Shown piece after piece: positions 9,066 through 18,359 of a DNA stretch of 64,000 bases (its first letter is position 1; the number at the start of each line of letters is the position of its first letter). Made by a program: the position numbers and the translations under genes. Origin of the DNA: Parerythrobacter jejuensis (GTDB taxonomy: Bacteria; Pseudomonadota; Alphaproteobacteria; Sphingomonadales; Sphingomonadaceae); contig NZ_BAAAZF010000001.1 of assembly GCF_039536765.1 (NCBI RefSeq), positions 1,364,001-1,428,000 on the forward strand. The letters are read 5' to 3'. The notes under the pieces are model-generated. The model made no database searches. It was given only the letters and a program-made list of their open reading frames with translations, and was not told the DNA's origin.

Positions 9066-9139
9066 TGGATGCCCCGTGAGGATTCGAACCTCAATTGACG
9101 GAGTCAGAGTCCGTAGTCTTACCATTAGACGACGGGGCA
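9066..9139 (-). tRNA. tRNA-Gln, anticodon CTG
   Basis: Read on the minus strand. The acceptor TGCCCCG pairs with CGGGGCA, the D arm has the AATGGTA loop, the anticodon stem ACGGA/TCCGT encloses loop CTCTGAC (anticodon CTG), and the T arm TGAGG-TTCGAAT-CCTCA is perfect. CCA appears encoded at 9066-9068 after a T discriminator. Confidence 0.93.
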
Positions 9140-9335
9140 ACAGCGAGGGCTCGGCAGCGCTCGGGAATCATTTCCACGGCGCCGAGGAGGCCGCGCATCT
9201 AGGTTCCGCGTGCCGCTGCGTCAAGGCTCGCGAGCAGGCCGCGCGACATCCTCTTGCCGATCAGCGGTCGAGCGTCTAACTTCTTTGTCAGGTCCCCGTA
9301 CGATCAATGCGTGCGGGAGGAGAAAGAGAAGTACT

Positions 9336-10541
9336 ATGGCGGATATGAATCCGCCGGACACGAACAGGAGGGCTGGCCGCAAGGGGAGCAAAAAGTCCGG
9401 CAAAGTAGCCGATTTTCGCTACAAGAGTTCCCCGCCGCCCGACAATGCCAAGGATCGCCGCCCGGCCCGCAATGGTGCCGGTCGTGGTGCCTCTCCGCAT
9501 CATTCACGCAATAACAAGCGACCGTTTCACCGGCCCCACCCCCGCCAGGCCTATGCCGCGCTGGACCTTGGCACGAACAATTGCCGGTTGCTGATTGCCC
9601 GCCCGTCGGGCGAGAATTTCACTGTCATTGATGCTTTCAGCCGGGTCGTGAAACTGGGCGAAGGGCTCGCCAATTCCGGGCGACTGTCGGACGAGGCCAT
9701 GGATCGCGCCCTCGGCGCGTTGAAGGTCTGTTCCGAAAAGCTGCGGCGGCGCAATGTCCACCTGGCCCGATCTGTCGCCACCGAAGCGTGTCGCCGGGCC
9801 GAAAACGGCGCGCATTTCATAAATCGCGTGCGCGACGAAACGGGCATCATGCTCGATATCATCTCCGCCCAGGAAGAAGCACGCCTTGCTGTTCTGGGAT
9901 GTCATGTGCTGCTTGAACAGGGGCACGGCCCGGCGGTGATTTTTGACATTGGCGGTGGCTCGACCGAGCTCGTCCTGATCGAACCGGGCGAAGGCGCAGT
10001 GCCGCGTATTCTCGACTGGCAGAGCGTACCGTGGGGTGTTGTCTCATTGACCGATACAGTGTCCCGCTCCGGATCAGGACCGGAGCAACGCCTGGCCCGC
10101 TACACCGAAATGCGGCGCGTGGTGAGCGAGAGTTTTGCTCCGTTTGCCCAGCGCGTGGCCAGCGCATCACAATCCGAAGACATCCGGTTGCTCGGCACCA
10201 GTGGCACGGTCACCACCCTCGCCAGCCTTCACCTCGAGCTGCCGCAATATGACCGGCGCGCCGTTGACGGCCTGATTGTGCCGTCCGAATCCATGCGCGA
10301 CATCTCGACCCGCCTGTCCGGCATGAGCGTCGAGGAGCGTTGCACCCTGCCCTGTATCGGGCATGATCGCGCGGAACTGGTTGTCGCCGGCTGCGCCATC
10401 CTGGAAGCAATCCTGGACTTGTGGCCGGCGCCGCAGCTGGGTGTCGCAGACCGTGGCATCCGCGAGGGGATCCTGCGAAGTCTGATGGCGGCAGACTTCG
10501 AAGCCGCACAGGCAAATCCCGTCAAAAGGAAACCGGCATGA
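9336..10541 (+). CDS. Ppx/GppA family phosphatase (exopolyphosphatase / pppGpp phosphatase)
   Basis: 401 residues from the ATG at 9336 with a strong purine-rich ribosome site. The first 70 residues are basic and disordered, an extension beyond the family core. The actin-like ATPase core begins at AALDLGTNNCRLLIARPS and continues with VKLGEGL, a VATEACRRAENG segment, the catalytic DIGGGSTELVLIE, and GTSGTVTTLAS. The family hydrolyses polyphosphate or pppGpp, affecting the stringent response; the sequence does not tell which. The rlmE start lies in its stop codon (ATGA). Confidence 0.88.
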   Translation: MADMNPPDTNRRAGRKGSKKSGKVADFRYKSSPPPDNAKDRRPARNGAGRGASPHHSRNNKRPFHRPHPRQAYAALDLGTNNCRLLIARPSGENFTVIDAFSRVVKLGEGLANSGRLSDEAMDRALGALKVCSEKLRRRNVHLARSVATEACRRAENGAHFINRVRDETGIMLDIISAQEEARLAVLGCHVLLEQGHGPAVIFDIGGGSTELVLIEPGEGAVPRILDWQSVPWGVVSLTDTVSRSGSGPEQRLARYTEMRRVVSESFAPFAQRVASASQSEDIRLLGTSGTVTTLASLHLELPQYDRRAVDGLIVPSESMRDISTRLSGMSVEERCTLPCIGHDRAELVVAGCAILEAILDLWPAPQLGVADRGIREGILRSLMAADFEAAQANPVKRKPA

Positions 10542-11203
10542 CCCGCTCGGGCCGCAATCCCGACAAGCGGGTCCGCACCGCCAAGAAGCGCACAGCCTCG
10601 CAAACGCGGTGGCTGGAGCGGCAGCTGAATGATCCTTACGTCAAGCAGGCCAAGGCGGAGGGCTACCGCAGCCGCGCAGCCTACAAACTGATCGAACTGG
10701 ACGAGAAATTCTCGATCCTGCGCCAGGCATCGCGGGTGGTCGATCTGGGCATCGCCCCAGGCGGGTGGGCCCAAGTGGTACGCAAGAAAAAGCCCAGGGC
10801 CGGAATTGTCGGGATCGACCTTCTGGAAACAGACCCGATCGAAGGCGTCACCATCCTGCAAATGGATTTCATGGCCGACGAAGCACCTCCCGCACTTGAG
10901 GCGGCACTGGATGGCCCGCCCGATCTGGTGATGTCGGATATGGCAGCCAACACCGTAGGCCACAAACAAACCGATCATCTGCGCACGATGGGGCTGGTCG
11001 AAGCGGCTGCGTGGTTTGCGGTCGAAACTCTGGAAAAGGGCGGCACCTTCGTAGCGAAAGTTCTGGCCGGCGGAACCGACAAGGACCTGCTCGACCTGCT
11101 CAAGAAGCATTTCAAGACGGTCAAACACGCCAAACCACCGGCGAGCCGCAAGGGCTCGTCAGAATGGTACGTTGTTGCTCAGGGTTTCAAAGGGCGCGAC
11201 TAG
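10538..11203 (+). CDS. rlmE: 23S rRNA (uridine-2552-2'-O) methyltransferase
   Basis: 221 residues of the FtsJ/RlmE family. A basic N terminus is followed by SRAAYKLIELDEKF (catalytic Lys), the SAM motif VVDLGIAPGGWAQV, LVMSDMAANTVGHKQTDH (catalytic Asp), the second Lys in TFVAKVLAGG and the terminal Glu in KGSSEWYVVAQGF, so the K-D-K-E tetrad is intact. It methylates U2552 in the A loop during late 50S assembly. Coupled to the upstream ppx/gppA gene; this pairing is common in alphaproteobacteria. Confidence 0.95.
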   Translation: MTRSGRNPDKRVRTAKKRTASQTRWLERQLNDPYVKQAKAEGYRSRAAYKLIELDEKFSILRQASRVVDLGIAPGGWAQVVRKKKPRAGIVGIDLLETDPIEGVTILQMDFMADEAPPALEAALDGPPDLVMSDMAANTVGHKQTDHLRTMGLVEAAAWFAVETLEKGGTFVAKVLAGGTDKDLLDLLKKHFKTVKHAKPPASRKGSSEWYVVAQGFKGRD

Positions 11204-11221
11204 GCACGCCGACCGTCCAGC

Positions 11222-11902
11222 TTATTCCGGCGGGCCTTCGGCGACAGGCTGTTCATCACCCATCGCGCCAGCCGCCTCGACAGCATCAACTGCGCCGCCT
11301 TCGACGCCGCCTGGGCCTTCGGCCGCGCCGTCGATCTCGCCTTCAGCAGCCCCGGCAACCGCCTCGACATATTCGGGAACAGCGAGATTGGAGCCATTCT
11401 CGTTCATGAAGAGCGCGACTGCGGCGCGATCTTCGATCTTGGACAGGCCGGCAAAGCTCATCTTGGTGCCATTGGCGAAGGCCCGCGGGCTCTTGAGCCA
11501 TGCGCTCATGGTTTCCCAATCCCAGGTGCCGCCCTTGCTGGCCAGCGCATCGGAATAGGCAAAGCCCGGGACACCGCCGCCAACAGGCTTGCCCATGATG
11601 CCGTACAGATTGGGCCCGATACCGTTGGCACCGCCCTGGTTGATCGTGTGACATGCCGTGCATTTGGCGAAAACCTTTTCGCCTGCCGAAACATCGATGC
11701 CGTCCATGTTCAGGGCAGCAGCCATGGTCATCTCCGCTGCCGCACCGCCACCTTCTTCAGCGCCTTCGATGAAGTAACCCGGGGTTTCGGGAGCTTCGGG
11801 GCTGTTGGCATGGAAATATTTGCCGCTCAGGCTGGTCAGCCCGAGTGCAACGATCCCGGAAAAGAGGACCCAGCCAAAAGTGGTGTTGTTGATGTCTGAC
11901 AT
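11222..11902 (-). CDS. Membrane-anchored class I cytochrome c
   Basis: 226 residues: an uncleaved N-terminal anchor (about 8-26), a spacer rich in Glu/Pro/Gly, then a class I cytochrome c domain at about 70-175 with the haem site CTACH and a distal Met in NGTKMSFAGLSK. It is built like CycM/c552 proteins that carry electrons from the bc1 complex to terminal oxidase. Unusual is the tail of about 45 residues after the haem domain, made almost only of Ala, Gly, Glu, Val and Asp. It diverges from pheA over 152 bases. Confidence 0.88.
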   Translation of the reverse strand: MSDINNTTFGWVLFSGIVALGLTSLSGKYFHANSPEAPETPGYFIEGAEEGGGAAAEMTMAAALNMDGIDVSAGEKVFAKCTACHTINQGGANGIGPNLYGIMGKPVGGGVPGFAYSDALASKGGTWDWETMSAWLKSPRAFANGTKMSFAGLSKIEDRAAVALFMNENGSNLAVPEYVEAVAGAAEGEIDGAAEGPGGVEGGAVDAVEAAGAMGDEQPVAEGPPE

Positions 11903-12054
11903 GCGTTGAGAATCCGCAGATGTTTAAGCGTTGAATGTGTGCCGCGCTCTAGTCAGCCAGACGCCGTTGCGCAAGGGCTATGCGCACAGCTTGAGCGGGG
12001 CGAAACCTGAATTGCTTGCGACGCAACACTCGGCCCGCTACCGGCGACAATTCT

Positions 12055-12948
12055 ATGATGAGCTTTCCTGCCCCGGCCCAAGCGATGGTCCAGCAAATGC
12101 AGGCAGCTGCCGCCGCCGATCCCCGGCGCGCTATCGCCTTGCAAGGCGCCCCTGGCGCCAATTCGCACCGCGCCGCGCGCGAATATGCCCCCGACCTGCT
12201 GCCCTTGCCCTGCTTCAGTTTCGAGGACGCCATCGAAACCGTAAAACGCGGCGAAGCCGGATGCGCGATCATCCCGATCGAGAACAGCCAGCATGGCAGG
12301 GTCGCCGATATCCATTTCCTCTTGCCGGGCAGCGGCCTGAAGATTGTTGGCGAGCATTTCATGCGGATTGAGCACGCGTTGATGGGGCTGGGCCAGGGGC
12401 CGTTCGAAGTCGCCTATTCGCATCCGCAAGCCCTGGGCCAGTCGGCCGTTTTCCTGCGCGAACGCAATCTCGTGCCGCTCAGCTATGCCGATACGGCCGG
12501 CGCTGCCGCATTTGTTGCCGAGAAGCAGGACCCCAAGCTGGCCGCCATCGCTCCGGCCCTCGCTGCCGATCTCTACGGTCTCGATATCGTCGAGGAGAAT
12601 GTCGAGGATTCGCCAGACAACACGACTCGCTTCGTTATCCTGGCCGAGGAAGGGCTTGATCCGGCCAGCCTCGACGGAGAGCAGGCGATCACGACTTTTG
12701 TCTTCACCGTGAAGAACATTCCGGCAGCGCTGTACAAGGCCATGGGCGGCTTTGCGACGAACGGGGTCAACATGACCAAGCTGGAAAGCTACCAGCAGGG
12801 GGCGAGCTTTTCTGCCACCACCTTCTATGCCGACATCGTGGGTGCGCCCGGCGATCCGGCGGTTGATCGCGCGCTGGAAGAAGTGGCATTCCACTGCCGC
12901 GAACTGACAATGCTCGGCACATATCGCATGGCGCGCGAGCGCGGATAA
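12055..12948 (+). CDS. pheA: Prephenate dehydratase
   Basis: 297 residues. It converts prephenate to phenylpyruvate for phenylalanine. There is no chorismate mutase domain. The catalytic domain (about 25-200) has ALQGAPGANSHRAA, the ENSQHGRVADIHFLL loop, and the conserved DNTTRFVIL ending. The ACT regulatory domain (about 215-290) includes NIPAALYKAMGGFATNGVNM and the Phe-binding ESYQQG-type motif, so feedback by phenylalanine is expected. The ATG at 12055 is chosen; the frame is open to 12016. Confidence 0.94.
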   Translation: MMSFPAPAQAMVQQMQAAAAADPRRAIALQGAPGANSHRAAREYAPDLLPLPCFSFEDAIETVKRGEAGCAIIPIENSQHGRVADIHFLLPGSGLKIVGEHFMRIEHALMGLGQGPFEVAYSHPQALGQSAVFLRERNLVPLSYADTAGAAAFVAEKQDPKLAAIAPALAADLYGLDIVEENVEDSPDNTTRFVILAEEGLDPASLDGEQAITTFVFTVKNIPAALYKAMGGFATNGVNMTKLESYQQGASFSATTFYADIVGAPGDPAVDRALEEVAFHCRELTMLGTYRMARERG

Positions 12949-12999
12949 CGCATAAGTCGCGTGCTGCGCCTTGCGCGCGGCGTCGGGCCATGTCACCAC

Positions 13000-13680
13000 A
13001 TGGATGTGACTACGGGTCGGGGCACAATTCCGGATTCCAGCGAGAATTCAGGCACCAGCGTTGCGGGCAGTGATGCCGGCAACAACGCCGATGCTTGGGA
13101 TAGCGTGCGCGCTGACAGTGACATCCAGTTCGAACCCCTGCCCCCACGAGAAATCGAGCCTCCGCCTGCATGGCTGCAAGCGATCGGTGAGTTCTTCGAA
13201 GCCGTTTTCGCGCCGTTAGCGCGATTTCTGGCCGGATCGTGGCCGGTCTTGAAATGGGTGCTGTTGGCACTGCTGGTGGCCATGATAGCGGCGATAGTCT
13301 GGCGCCTGGTCGAGCCCTATTTCGGACGGCCCAAAGCCGAACCGGTAGAAGAATACTGGCAGCCGGAGCGCGAGCAAGCCCGGGCCTTGCTGGAGGATGC
13401 CGATCAGCTTGCCGCAGCCGGAGACTATGACGCAGCAGTGCGTCTCTTGCTCGCACGGAGCGTCGGACAGATCGCCGAGGCACAACCCGGTCTGGTCGAA
13501 CCGAGCAGCACGGCGCGTGAATTGGCCAACCAACCCAGCCTGCCCGACAAGGCCCGCACAGCCTTCGGCGTGATTGCTTCAGGCGTGGAACGCAGCCTGT
13601 TCGCCTTGCAGGATCTGGGCCAGCAAGACTGGCAGGCAGCCCGCACGGCCTATGCCGATTTCGCGCTGGAGAAGCTCTGA
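13000..13680 (+). CDS. DUF4129-like membrane protein, first gene of the MoxR cluster
   Basis: 226 residues. An acidic, low-complexity N terminus (1-55) precedes one membrane helix at about 83-104, then a soluble C-terminal domain with YDAAVRLLLARSVGQIAEAQP and a final helical part that resembles the DUF4129 domain of transglutaminase-associated proteins. The start is the ATG at 13000. One base separates its stop from the next start (13682). Its place at the head of a MoxR-DUF58-SpoIIM-RDD operon suggests an envelope-facing partner of that system. Function unknown. Confidence 0.7.
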   Translation: MDVTTGRGTIPDSSENSGTSVAGSDAGNNADAWDSVRADSDIQFEPLPPREIEPPPAWLQAIGEFFEAVFAPLARFLAGSWPVLKWVLLALLVAMIAAIVWRLVEPYFGRPKAEPVEEYWQPEREQARALLEDADQLAAAGDYDAAVRLLLARSVGQIAEAQPGLVEPSSTARELANQPSLPDKARTAFGVIASGVERSLFALQDLGQQDWQAARTAYADFALEKL

Positions 13681-13681
13681 C

Positions 13682-15001
13682 ATGGCCAGCGCGCCCGCCA
13701 TTGCTTCGGCCCCGGCAGCCAATCCGCAAGCCTTCGGCAAGCGCGGTGTGCTGGCGCTGGTTGTGTTCGGCACGCTCGCCTTTGTTGCATTGCTTTACCT
13801 GATCGGGGCCGGCCAGATGACCGGGCCTGCCAATAACGGCCAGGCCCATGCCGGATCGAAGGGGCTGACGGGATACGCAGCGCTGGTTCAGTTGCTGGAG
13901 GGCGAAGGGCACGATGTGACCGTGTCGCGCAGCGAGGCGCAGCTGGATGACGAAGGGCTGTTGGTCCTGACCCCGCCACCCTTCACCGATGTCGAGGAAT
14001 TGCGCGACCTGATCAACCGACGGCGCTATGTCGGCCCAACCTTGGTCATCCTGCCGAAATGGCAAACCACACAAGCCAGTGACAGCGATAATGCGAAATC
14101 GGGCTGGGTCCGCTTGTTCGGCGCTTTCGGCCTGCAGGAAAGCTTACAAGTCCATGTTGCCACCCTCACTTTCGAAGTCACGGTATCGGAAGACGAGACG
14201 CCCACCCTTCCCCGCTGGTCAGGTCCGGGCTCTCGCCAAGGCCGATTGCCAACAGCAGAAGCGGTCCAGACCTTCAGCGACGACAGCTCCTCTCTCGTCA
14301 TTCCGCTGGTTACCGCACCCCAGGGTGTCCTCGCCGGATACTACGACGACAATGGCTATTATGACGCGCTGGCCGAAGCTGGCGGCGTGCAGCCCAATGA
14401 TGCCGATACTACCGACATGGAACTGTGGAACGTCACCATCATTGCCGAACCTGACCTGGTTAACAATTGGGGACTGGCCGATCGCAGCCGGAGCGAGCTT
14501 GCCCATCTCATTGTCGACCTGGCCTCCGAAGGGGACGACCAGCAAGTCGTGTTTGACACCACGCTCAATGGCCTGGGCGGTTCGCGCAACCTGCTGACGC
14601 TGGCATTCGAGCCGCCATTCCTGGCCGCCACATTGTGCCTGATCATGGCGTTGTTGCTGGTGGGCTGGCGGGCTTTCAAGCGCTTCGGACCGGCAGCCGA
14701 AAACGGTCCGAATATCGCATTTGGCAAGGGGCAATTGGTCGAAAACGGCGCCAGCGTTATCCAGCGCACGCGCCGGGTACACTTGCTGACCCGCCCATAT
14801 GCCGCCCTGATGGCCGCCCGCATTGCCCGCAGTCTGGGCCTGCGCGGGCACGACCGCGCGACCATCGATGATGCGCTGGTCCGGCGCGGGTTGGAGACTG
14901 TATCGCCCCGCCTTGCCACTTTGGAAAATGCCCGCCACCGGGCCGACATCATTCGCGCCGCACGCGCTCTCCATTCGCTTGAAAGGACACTCACCCGATG
15001 A
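13682..15001 (+). CDS. DUF4350-domain membrane protein
   Basis: 439 residues with a helix at about 22-43, a periplasmic domain (about 50-300) starting GLTGYAALVQLLEGEGHDV, as DUF4350 domains do, and a second helix at about 311-330. A cytosolic basic C-terminal region of about 105 residues follows (RRVHLLTRPYAALMAARI). The periplasmic part resembles a small ligand-binding or ThuA/GATase-like fold; no catalytic motif is evident. Its stop overlaps the moxR start (ATGA). Part of the coupled six-gene operon; biochemical role unknown. Confidence 0.75.
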   Translation: MASAPAIASAPAANPQAFGKRGVLALVVFGTLAFVALLYLIGAGQMTGPANNGQAHAGSKGLTGYAALVQLLEGEGHDVTVSRSEAQLDDEGLLVLTPPPFTDVEELRDLINRRRYVGPTLVILPKWQTTQASDSDNAKSGWVRLFGAFGLQESLQVHVATLTFEVTVSEDETPTLPRWSGPGSRQGRLPTAEAVQTFSDDSSSLVIPLVTAPQGVLAGYYDDNGYYDALAEAGGVQPNDADTTDMELWNVTIIAEPDLVNNWGLADRSRSELAHLIVDLASEGDDQQVVFDTTLNGLGGSRNLLTLAFEPPFLAATLCLIMALLLVGWRAFKRFGPAAENGPNIAFGKGQLVENGASVIQRTRRVHLLTRPYAALMAARIARSLGLRGHDRATIDDALVRRGLETVSPRLATLENARHRADIIRAARALHSLERTLTR

Positions 15002-15963
15002 CCCAGTCTCTCGAGGCCCTGCGCCAGTTGGCCGATGCCGTTCGCGCCGAAGTTGGCAAGGCGATTGTCGGCCAGGATGCCCTTGTTGATCACCTGCTGA
15101 TCGCGCTCGCCAGCGAAGGCCATGTGCTGATGGAAGGCCCGCCGGGAACGGCCAAGACCTTCCTTGCGCAATGTTTCGCCAAGGCAACCGGCCTTGATTT
15201 CGGGCGGATCCAGTTCACGCCGGATTTGTTGCCGGGCGATATCCTGGGTTCGAACCTGTTCAATTTCCAGACCAGCACCTTCACCATGACGCGCGGGCCC
15301 ATTTTCACCGAGCTTCTGCTGGCCGATGAAATCAACCGCACCCCGCCAAAGACCCAGGCCGCCTTGCTTGAAGCCATGCAGGAACGGCGGGTCACTCTCG
15401 ATGGCGAAACCCACCCGCTGCCCGACAGGTTTATGGTTGTCGCAACCCAGAACCCGATCGAAAACCAGGGGGTCTATCCCCTGCCCGAGGCGCAGCTCGA
15501 CAGGTTCCTGTTCAAGTTGTTAGTTCCCTATCCAGACGAGGATGAAGAGGCGAAGATCGTTTCGCGGTTCTCGGTCGAACAGGGCCCGACCCGTCCGGAA
15601 TCCTTCGGCATCAAGGCCGTCGCCGACCATGCCAAGCTGACCGATGCTGTTGGTGCAGTGAAAGGCGTGACGCTGGCCCAGGAGAATGTTGATTATGTTG
15701 TGCGGTTGGTGCGCGCAACGCGTGAACATGCCGACCTGCTAACCGGCGCATCGCCGCGTGCTGCCGTGCTGCTGGCCAATGCCGCGCGCGCGCGGGCTGC
15801 GCTGGAAGGTCGGGACTATGTGATCCCCGATGATATCAAGCAGCTTTCCACCAGCGTGCTGCGCCATCGCCTGACGCTAACCGCAGCTGCCGAAATTGAA
15901 GGTCGCGCTGTCGAGACGATTGTCGATGAGCTGGTCACCAATACGGAGGCGCCGCGGTCCTAG
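14998..15963 (+). CDS. MoxR family AAA+ ATPase
   Basis: 321 residues. Walker A is GPPGTAKT at about residue 47, Walker B is LLADEINR at about 107, sensor 1 is VVATQNPIENQG, and the C-terminal lid carries SPRAAVLLANAARARA. MoxR ATPases act as chaperones that activate metal- or vWA-containing partners. The next gene encodes a DUF58 protein, the usual partner. The start overlaps the upstream stop; the downstream DUF58 gene begins directly after the stop codon. Confidence 0.95.
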   Translation: MTQSLEALRQLADAVRAEVGKAIVGQDALVDHLLIALASEGHVLMEGPPGTAKTFLAQCFAKATGLDFGRIQFTPDLLPGDILGSNLFNFQTSTFTMTRGPIFTELLLADEINRTPPKTQAALLEAMQERRVTLDGETHPLPDRFMVVATQNPIENQGVYPLPEAQLDRFLFKLLVPYPDEDEEAKIVSRFSVEQGPTRPESFGIKAVADHAKLTDAVGAVKGVTLAQENVDYVVRLVRATREHADLLTGASPRAAVLLANAARARAALEGRDYVIPDDIKQLSTSVLRHRLTLTAAAEIEGRAVETIVDELVTNTEAPRS

Positions 15964-17298
15964 ATGAGGGTCAAGTTTCCCCTCGTTCCTACCGGTAGGG
16001 CAGTCTGGCTCGCCGCCCTCGCGGCACCGGTCGCGCTGCTGGTGGCCTTGATAGCCCCGGCTGCATGGCTGGTCGCGCCGATTGCGGCGGTTGCCCTGAT
16101 CCTGGCGGTGCTGGCGGACGGGTTGCTGGCCGGGAAACTGGCGGACTGGCGTTTCCATGCGCCCGACAATGCCGAGGTCGGCGAACCGTTTGCCCTGACC
16201 GTGCTGGCTGATATTGCCGGCGGTGCGCCGGGCAAGGTGGAGGCTGCGTGGCAATGCGACCCGCGCCTCGCTCCCGGAGGGCGTGCAACCGCGCGCTTGG
16301 CACGGAGCGGCGATGGCGCGAGCTGGAACGGCTCCACTGAATTAATCGCGTCGCGCCGTGGCACCGGCGAGCTTTCGCGCATCTGGCTTAATTGGTCAGG
16401 CCCGCTTGGCCTGGGTGCGCGGCAGATCAGCCAGCCGCTTGATCGTGAGGTTCGCATCTGGCCTGATCTTGCCCCGATCCGCTCTGCAACCTTGCAGGCC
16501 TTGCTGAGGGATGCCGAGATCGGCTTGATCGCGCGGCGTCAGCGCGGCGAGGGAACCCAGTTCGAAGCCCTGACCGAGTATGACGCCGGGATGGACCGGC
16601 GCCGCATCGACTGGAAAGCAAGCGCCCGTCATACCAAGCTCTACGCCCGCGAGAACGAGAGCGAGCGCAACAACCAGATCGTTTTTGCCTTCGATTGCGG
16701 GCAAGCCATGTGCGAACCAGTCGACGGCGTGCCGCGGATCGATCGTGCAGTCACGGCAGGTCTGACAGCGGCCTATGTCGCCTTGAAAGGAGGCGATCGC
16801 TCCATGCTGTTCGGGTTTGCCCGCCGCCCGATGGTCGCGACCCCGTTCATCGGCGAAACCCGCGCCTTCCCCAAGCTGCAGGAAGCGGCCGCCGCGCTCG
16901 AATACCAATCGGAAGAGCCCAACTTCACGCTAGGCCTGGCAACGCTCTCTGCGCGCCTGCGCCGCCGGTCCCTGATCGTCCTGTTTTCCGAATTCACCGA
17001 TCCGACCAGCGCCGAACTGATGATTGAAAGCATCAGCCGCCTGATCGAGAAACATATCGTGCTGTTCGTCACTTTCGAAGACACCGAGCTGGAGGCACTG
17101 CGGCGCGCAGAGCCGGAAAGCATGGATGCCATTGCCGGTGCGGTGACCGCTGACTCGCTCGCCCGTCAGCGCCAGTTGGTGCACGAGCGCCTGCGTCATA
17201 TGGGGGTCGACATCATCGAGGCTCCGCATGACCGGATGGGCTTTGCCGTGATCGACCGTTACCTGCGGATCCGGCGCAGCGAGGCAATCGCTGGATGA
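15964..17298 (+). CDS. DUF58 domain protein (vWA-like), MoxR partner
   Basis: 444 residues. Two membrane helices occupy about 13-55, an Ig-like or beta segment follows, and the DUF58 motif is at about 195-235 (EFEALTEYDAGMDRRRIDWKASAR) before a vWA-like region (FAFDCGQAM, SLIVLFSEFTD). The Asp in FDCGQAM stands where the MIDAS DxSxS would be, but the second Ser is not obvious, so metal binding is doubtful. Coupled to moxR and, by ATGA, to the SpoIIM gene. The pair is widespread; molecular function is unknown. Confidence 0.9.
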   Translation: MRVKFPLVPTGRAVWLAALAAPVALLVALIAPAAWLVAPIAAVALILAVLADGLLAGKLADWRFHAPDNAEVGEPFALTVLADIAGGAPGKVEAAWQCDPRLAPGGRATARLARSGDGASWNGSTELIASRRGTGELSRIWLNWSGPLGLGARQISQPLDREVRIWPDLAPIRSATLQALLRDAEIGLIARRQRGEGTQFEALTEYDAGMDRRRIDWKASARHTKLYARENESERNNQIVFAFDCGQAMCEPVDGVPRIDRAVTAGLTAAYVALKGGDRSMLFGFARRPMVATPFIGETRAFPKLQEAAAALEYQSEEPNFTLGLATLSARLRRRSLIVLFSEFTDPTSAELMIESISRLIEKHIVLFVTFEDTELEALRRAEPESMDAIAGAVTADSLARQRQLVHERLRHMGVDIIEAPHDRMGFAVIDRYLRIRRSEAIAG

Positions 17299-18359
17299 AG
17301 GCGCCAGTCCTCTCGAACCTGTTCGGCAGCAAGGAAGTGGCACCCCCGCCCGAGATCGAGGCGGCTGCCCTCAGGTCGGACCGTTTCCGCCTCGAGCGTG
17401 AGAGCGAATGGCGACGGCTCGACGATATCGTCACTCGGCTGGAGAAGGGCCGTCTGCGCGGGGTCGCTGACGACGACATTGCCGATTTGCCCGCCCTGTA
17501 TCGGACAGCTGCCTCCAGCCTTGCGGTCGCCCGCGAGACATCGCTCGACGCAGCTACGCTTGCCTATCTGGAGGGGCTGGTCCAGCGCGCCTGGTACCAG
17601 GTCTATGGCCCGCGCCGGGGATTCATCGCATGGCTGCGCCAGTTCCTTACCGGCGACTGGGCCCGCTCGGTTCGCGAAATCTGGCTCGACATGTGTATTG
17701 CGCTGGCCGTGATGGTTGCCGGTACTGTCACCGGCTGGATGCTGGTGGCGCAGAACCAGGATTGGTTTTATGCGCTTGTCCCCGGCGACCTGAGTGACAC
17801 CCGCGTCCCTGGCGCAAGCCGCGAAGTGCTGGCGGAAACACTGAAGGTCGAGAATGATGCCGGGGGGCTATCCGCCTTCGCTGCTTACCTGTTCTACAAC
17901 AATGCGACGGTGTCGATCCTGGCTTTCGCTCTGGGGTTTGCCTTTGGCATCCCCAGCCTGATGCTGCTGGTTTACAACATGGCCATGCTGGGCGCGCTGA
18001 TGTGGCTGTTCCATTCGGTTGGCTTGCTGCCTGAATTGCTGGCGTGGCTGGCGGTGCATGGCACGACCGAGCTGTTTGCCATCCTGCTGGCGGGCGCGGC
18101 AGGGGTACATGTCGGGCGCAAGATGGCGTTTCCGGGCACAGCGACAATCCTTGGCGCTGCCGCCAATGCCGGGCGCCGCTCTGCCAGCGTGATGGTCGGC
18201 GTGGTGCTGATGCTGGTCCTGGCAGCCCTGCTCGAAGCGTTTCCGCGCCAACTGGCCGGATCGGAAGCGCGGACCATAATCGGCCTCTTCATGCTCATCT
18301 TCTGGCTCGCCTATTTCACCCTTTCGGGCCGTGAACGCCGCAAGGGGGTTTCGACATGA
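17295..18359 (+). CDS. Stage II sporulation protein M-like membrane protein
   Basis: 354 residues. A cytosolic N-terminal part of about 135 residues (LDDIVTRLEKGRLRGVADDDIADLPALY) is followed by five or so membrane segments with the SpoIIM family signature: a small residue-rich helix after YLFYNNATVSILAFALGF and HGTTELFAILLAGAAG. In Bacillus SpoIIM acts in peptidoglycan remodelling; non-sporulating bacteria keep homologs inside MoxR/DUF58/RDD operons, as here. Starts and stops overlap by four bases on both sides. Confidence 0.88.
   Translation: MKAPVLSNLFGSKEVAPPPEIEAAALRSDRFRLERESEWRRLDDIVTRLEKGRLRGVADDDIADLPALYRTAASSLAVARETSLDAATLAYLEGLVQRAWYQVYGPRRGFIAWLRQFLTGDWARSVREIWLDMCIALAVMVAGTVTGWMLVAQNQDWFYALVPGDLSDTRVPGASREVLAETLKVENDAGGLSAFAAYLFYNNATVSILAFALGFAFGIPSLMLLVYNMAMLGALMWLFHSVGLLPELLAWLAVHGTTELFAILLAGAAGVHVGRKMAFPGTATILGAAANAGRRSASVMVGVVLMLVLAALLEAFPRQLAGSEARTIIGLFMLIFWLAYFTLSGRERRKGVST

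Noticed and set aside
13010-15414. Long minus-strand frames across the MoxR operon (354, 322 and 351 codons)
   Set aside because: Plus-strand genes there are coupled, start and stop in phase, and carry clear motifs such as Walker A and B; the antisense frames do not.
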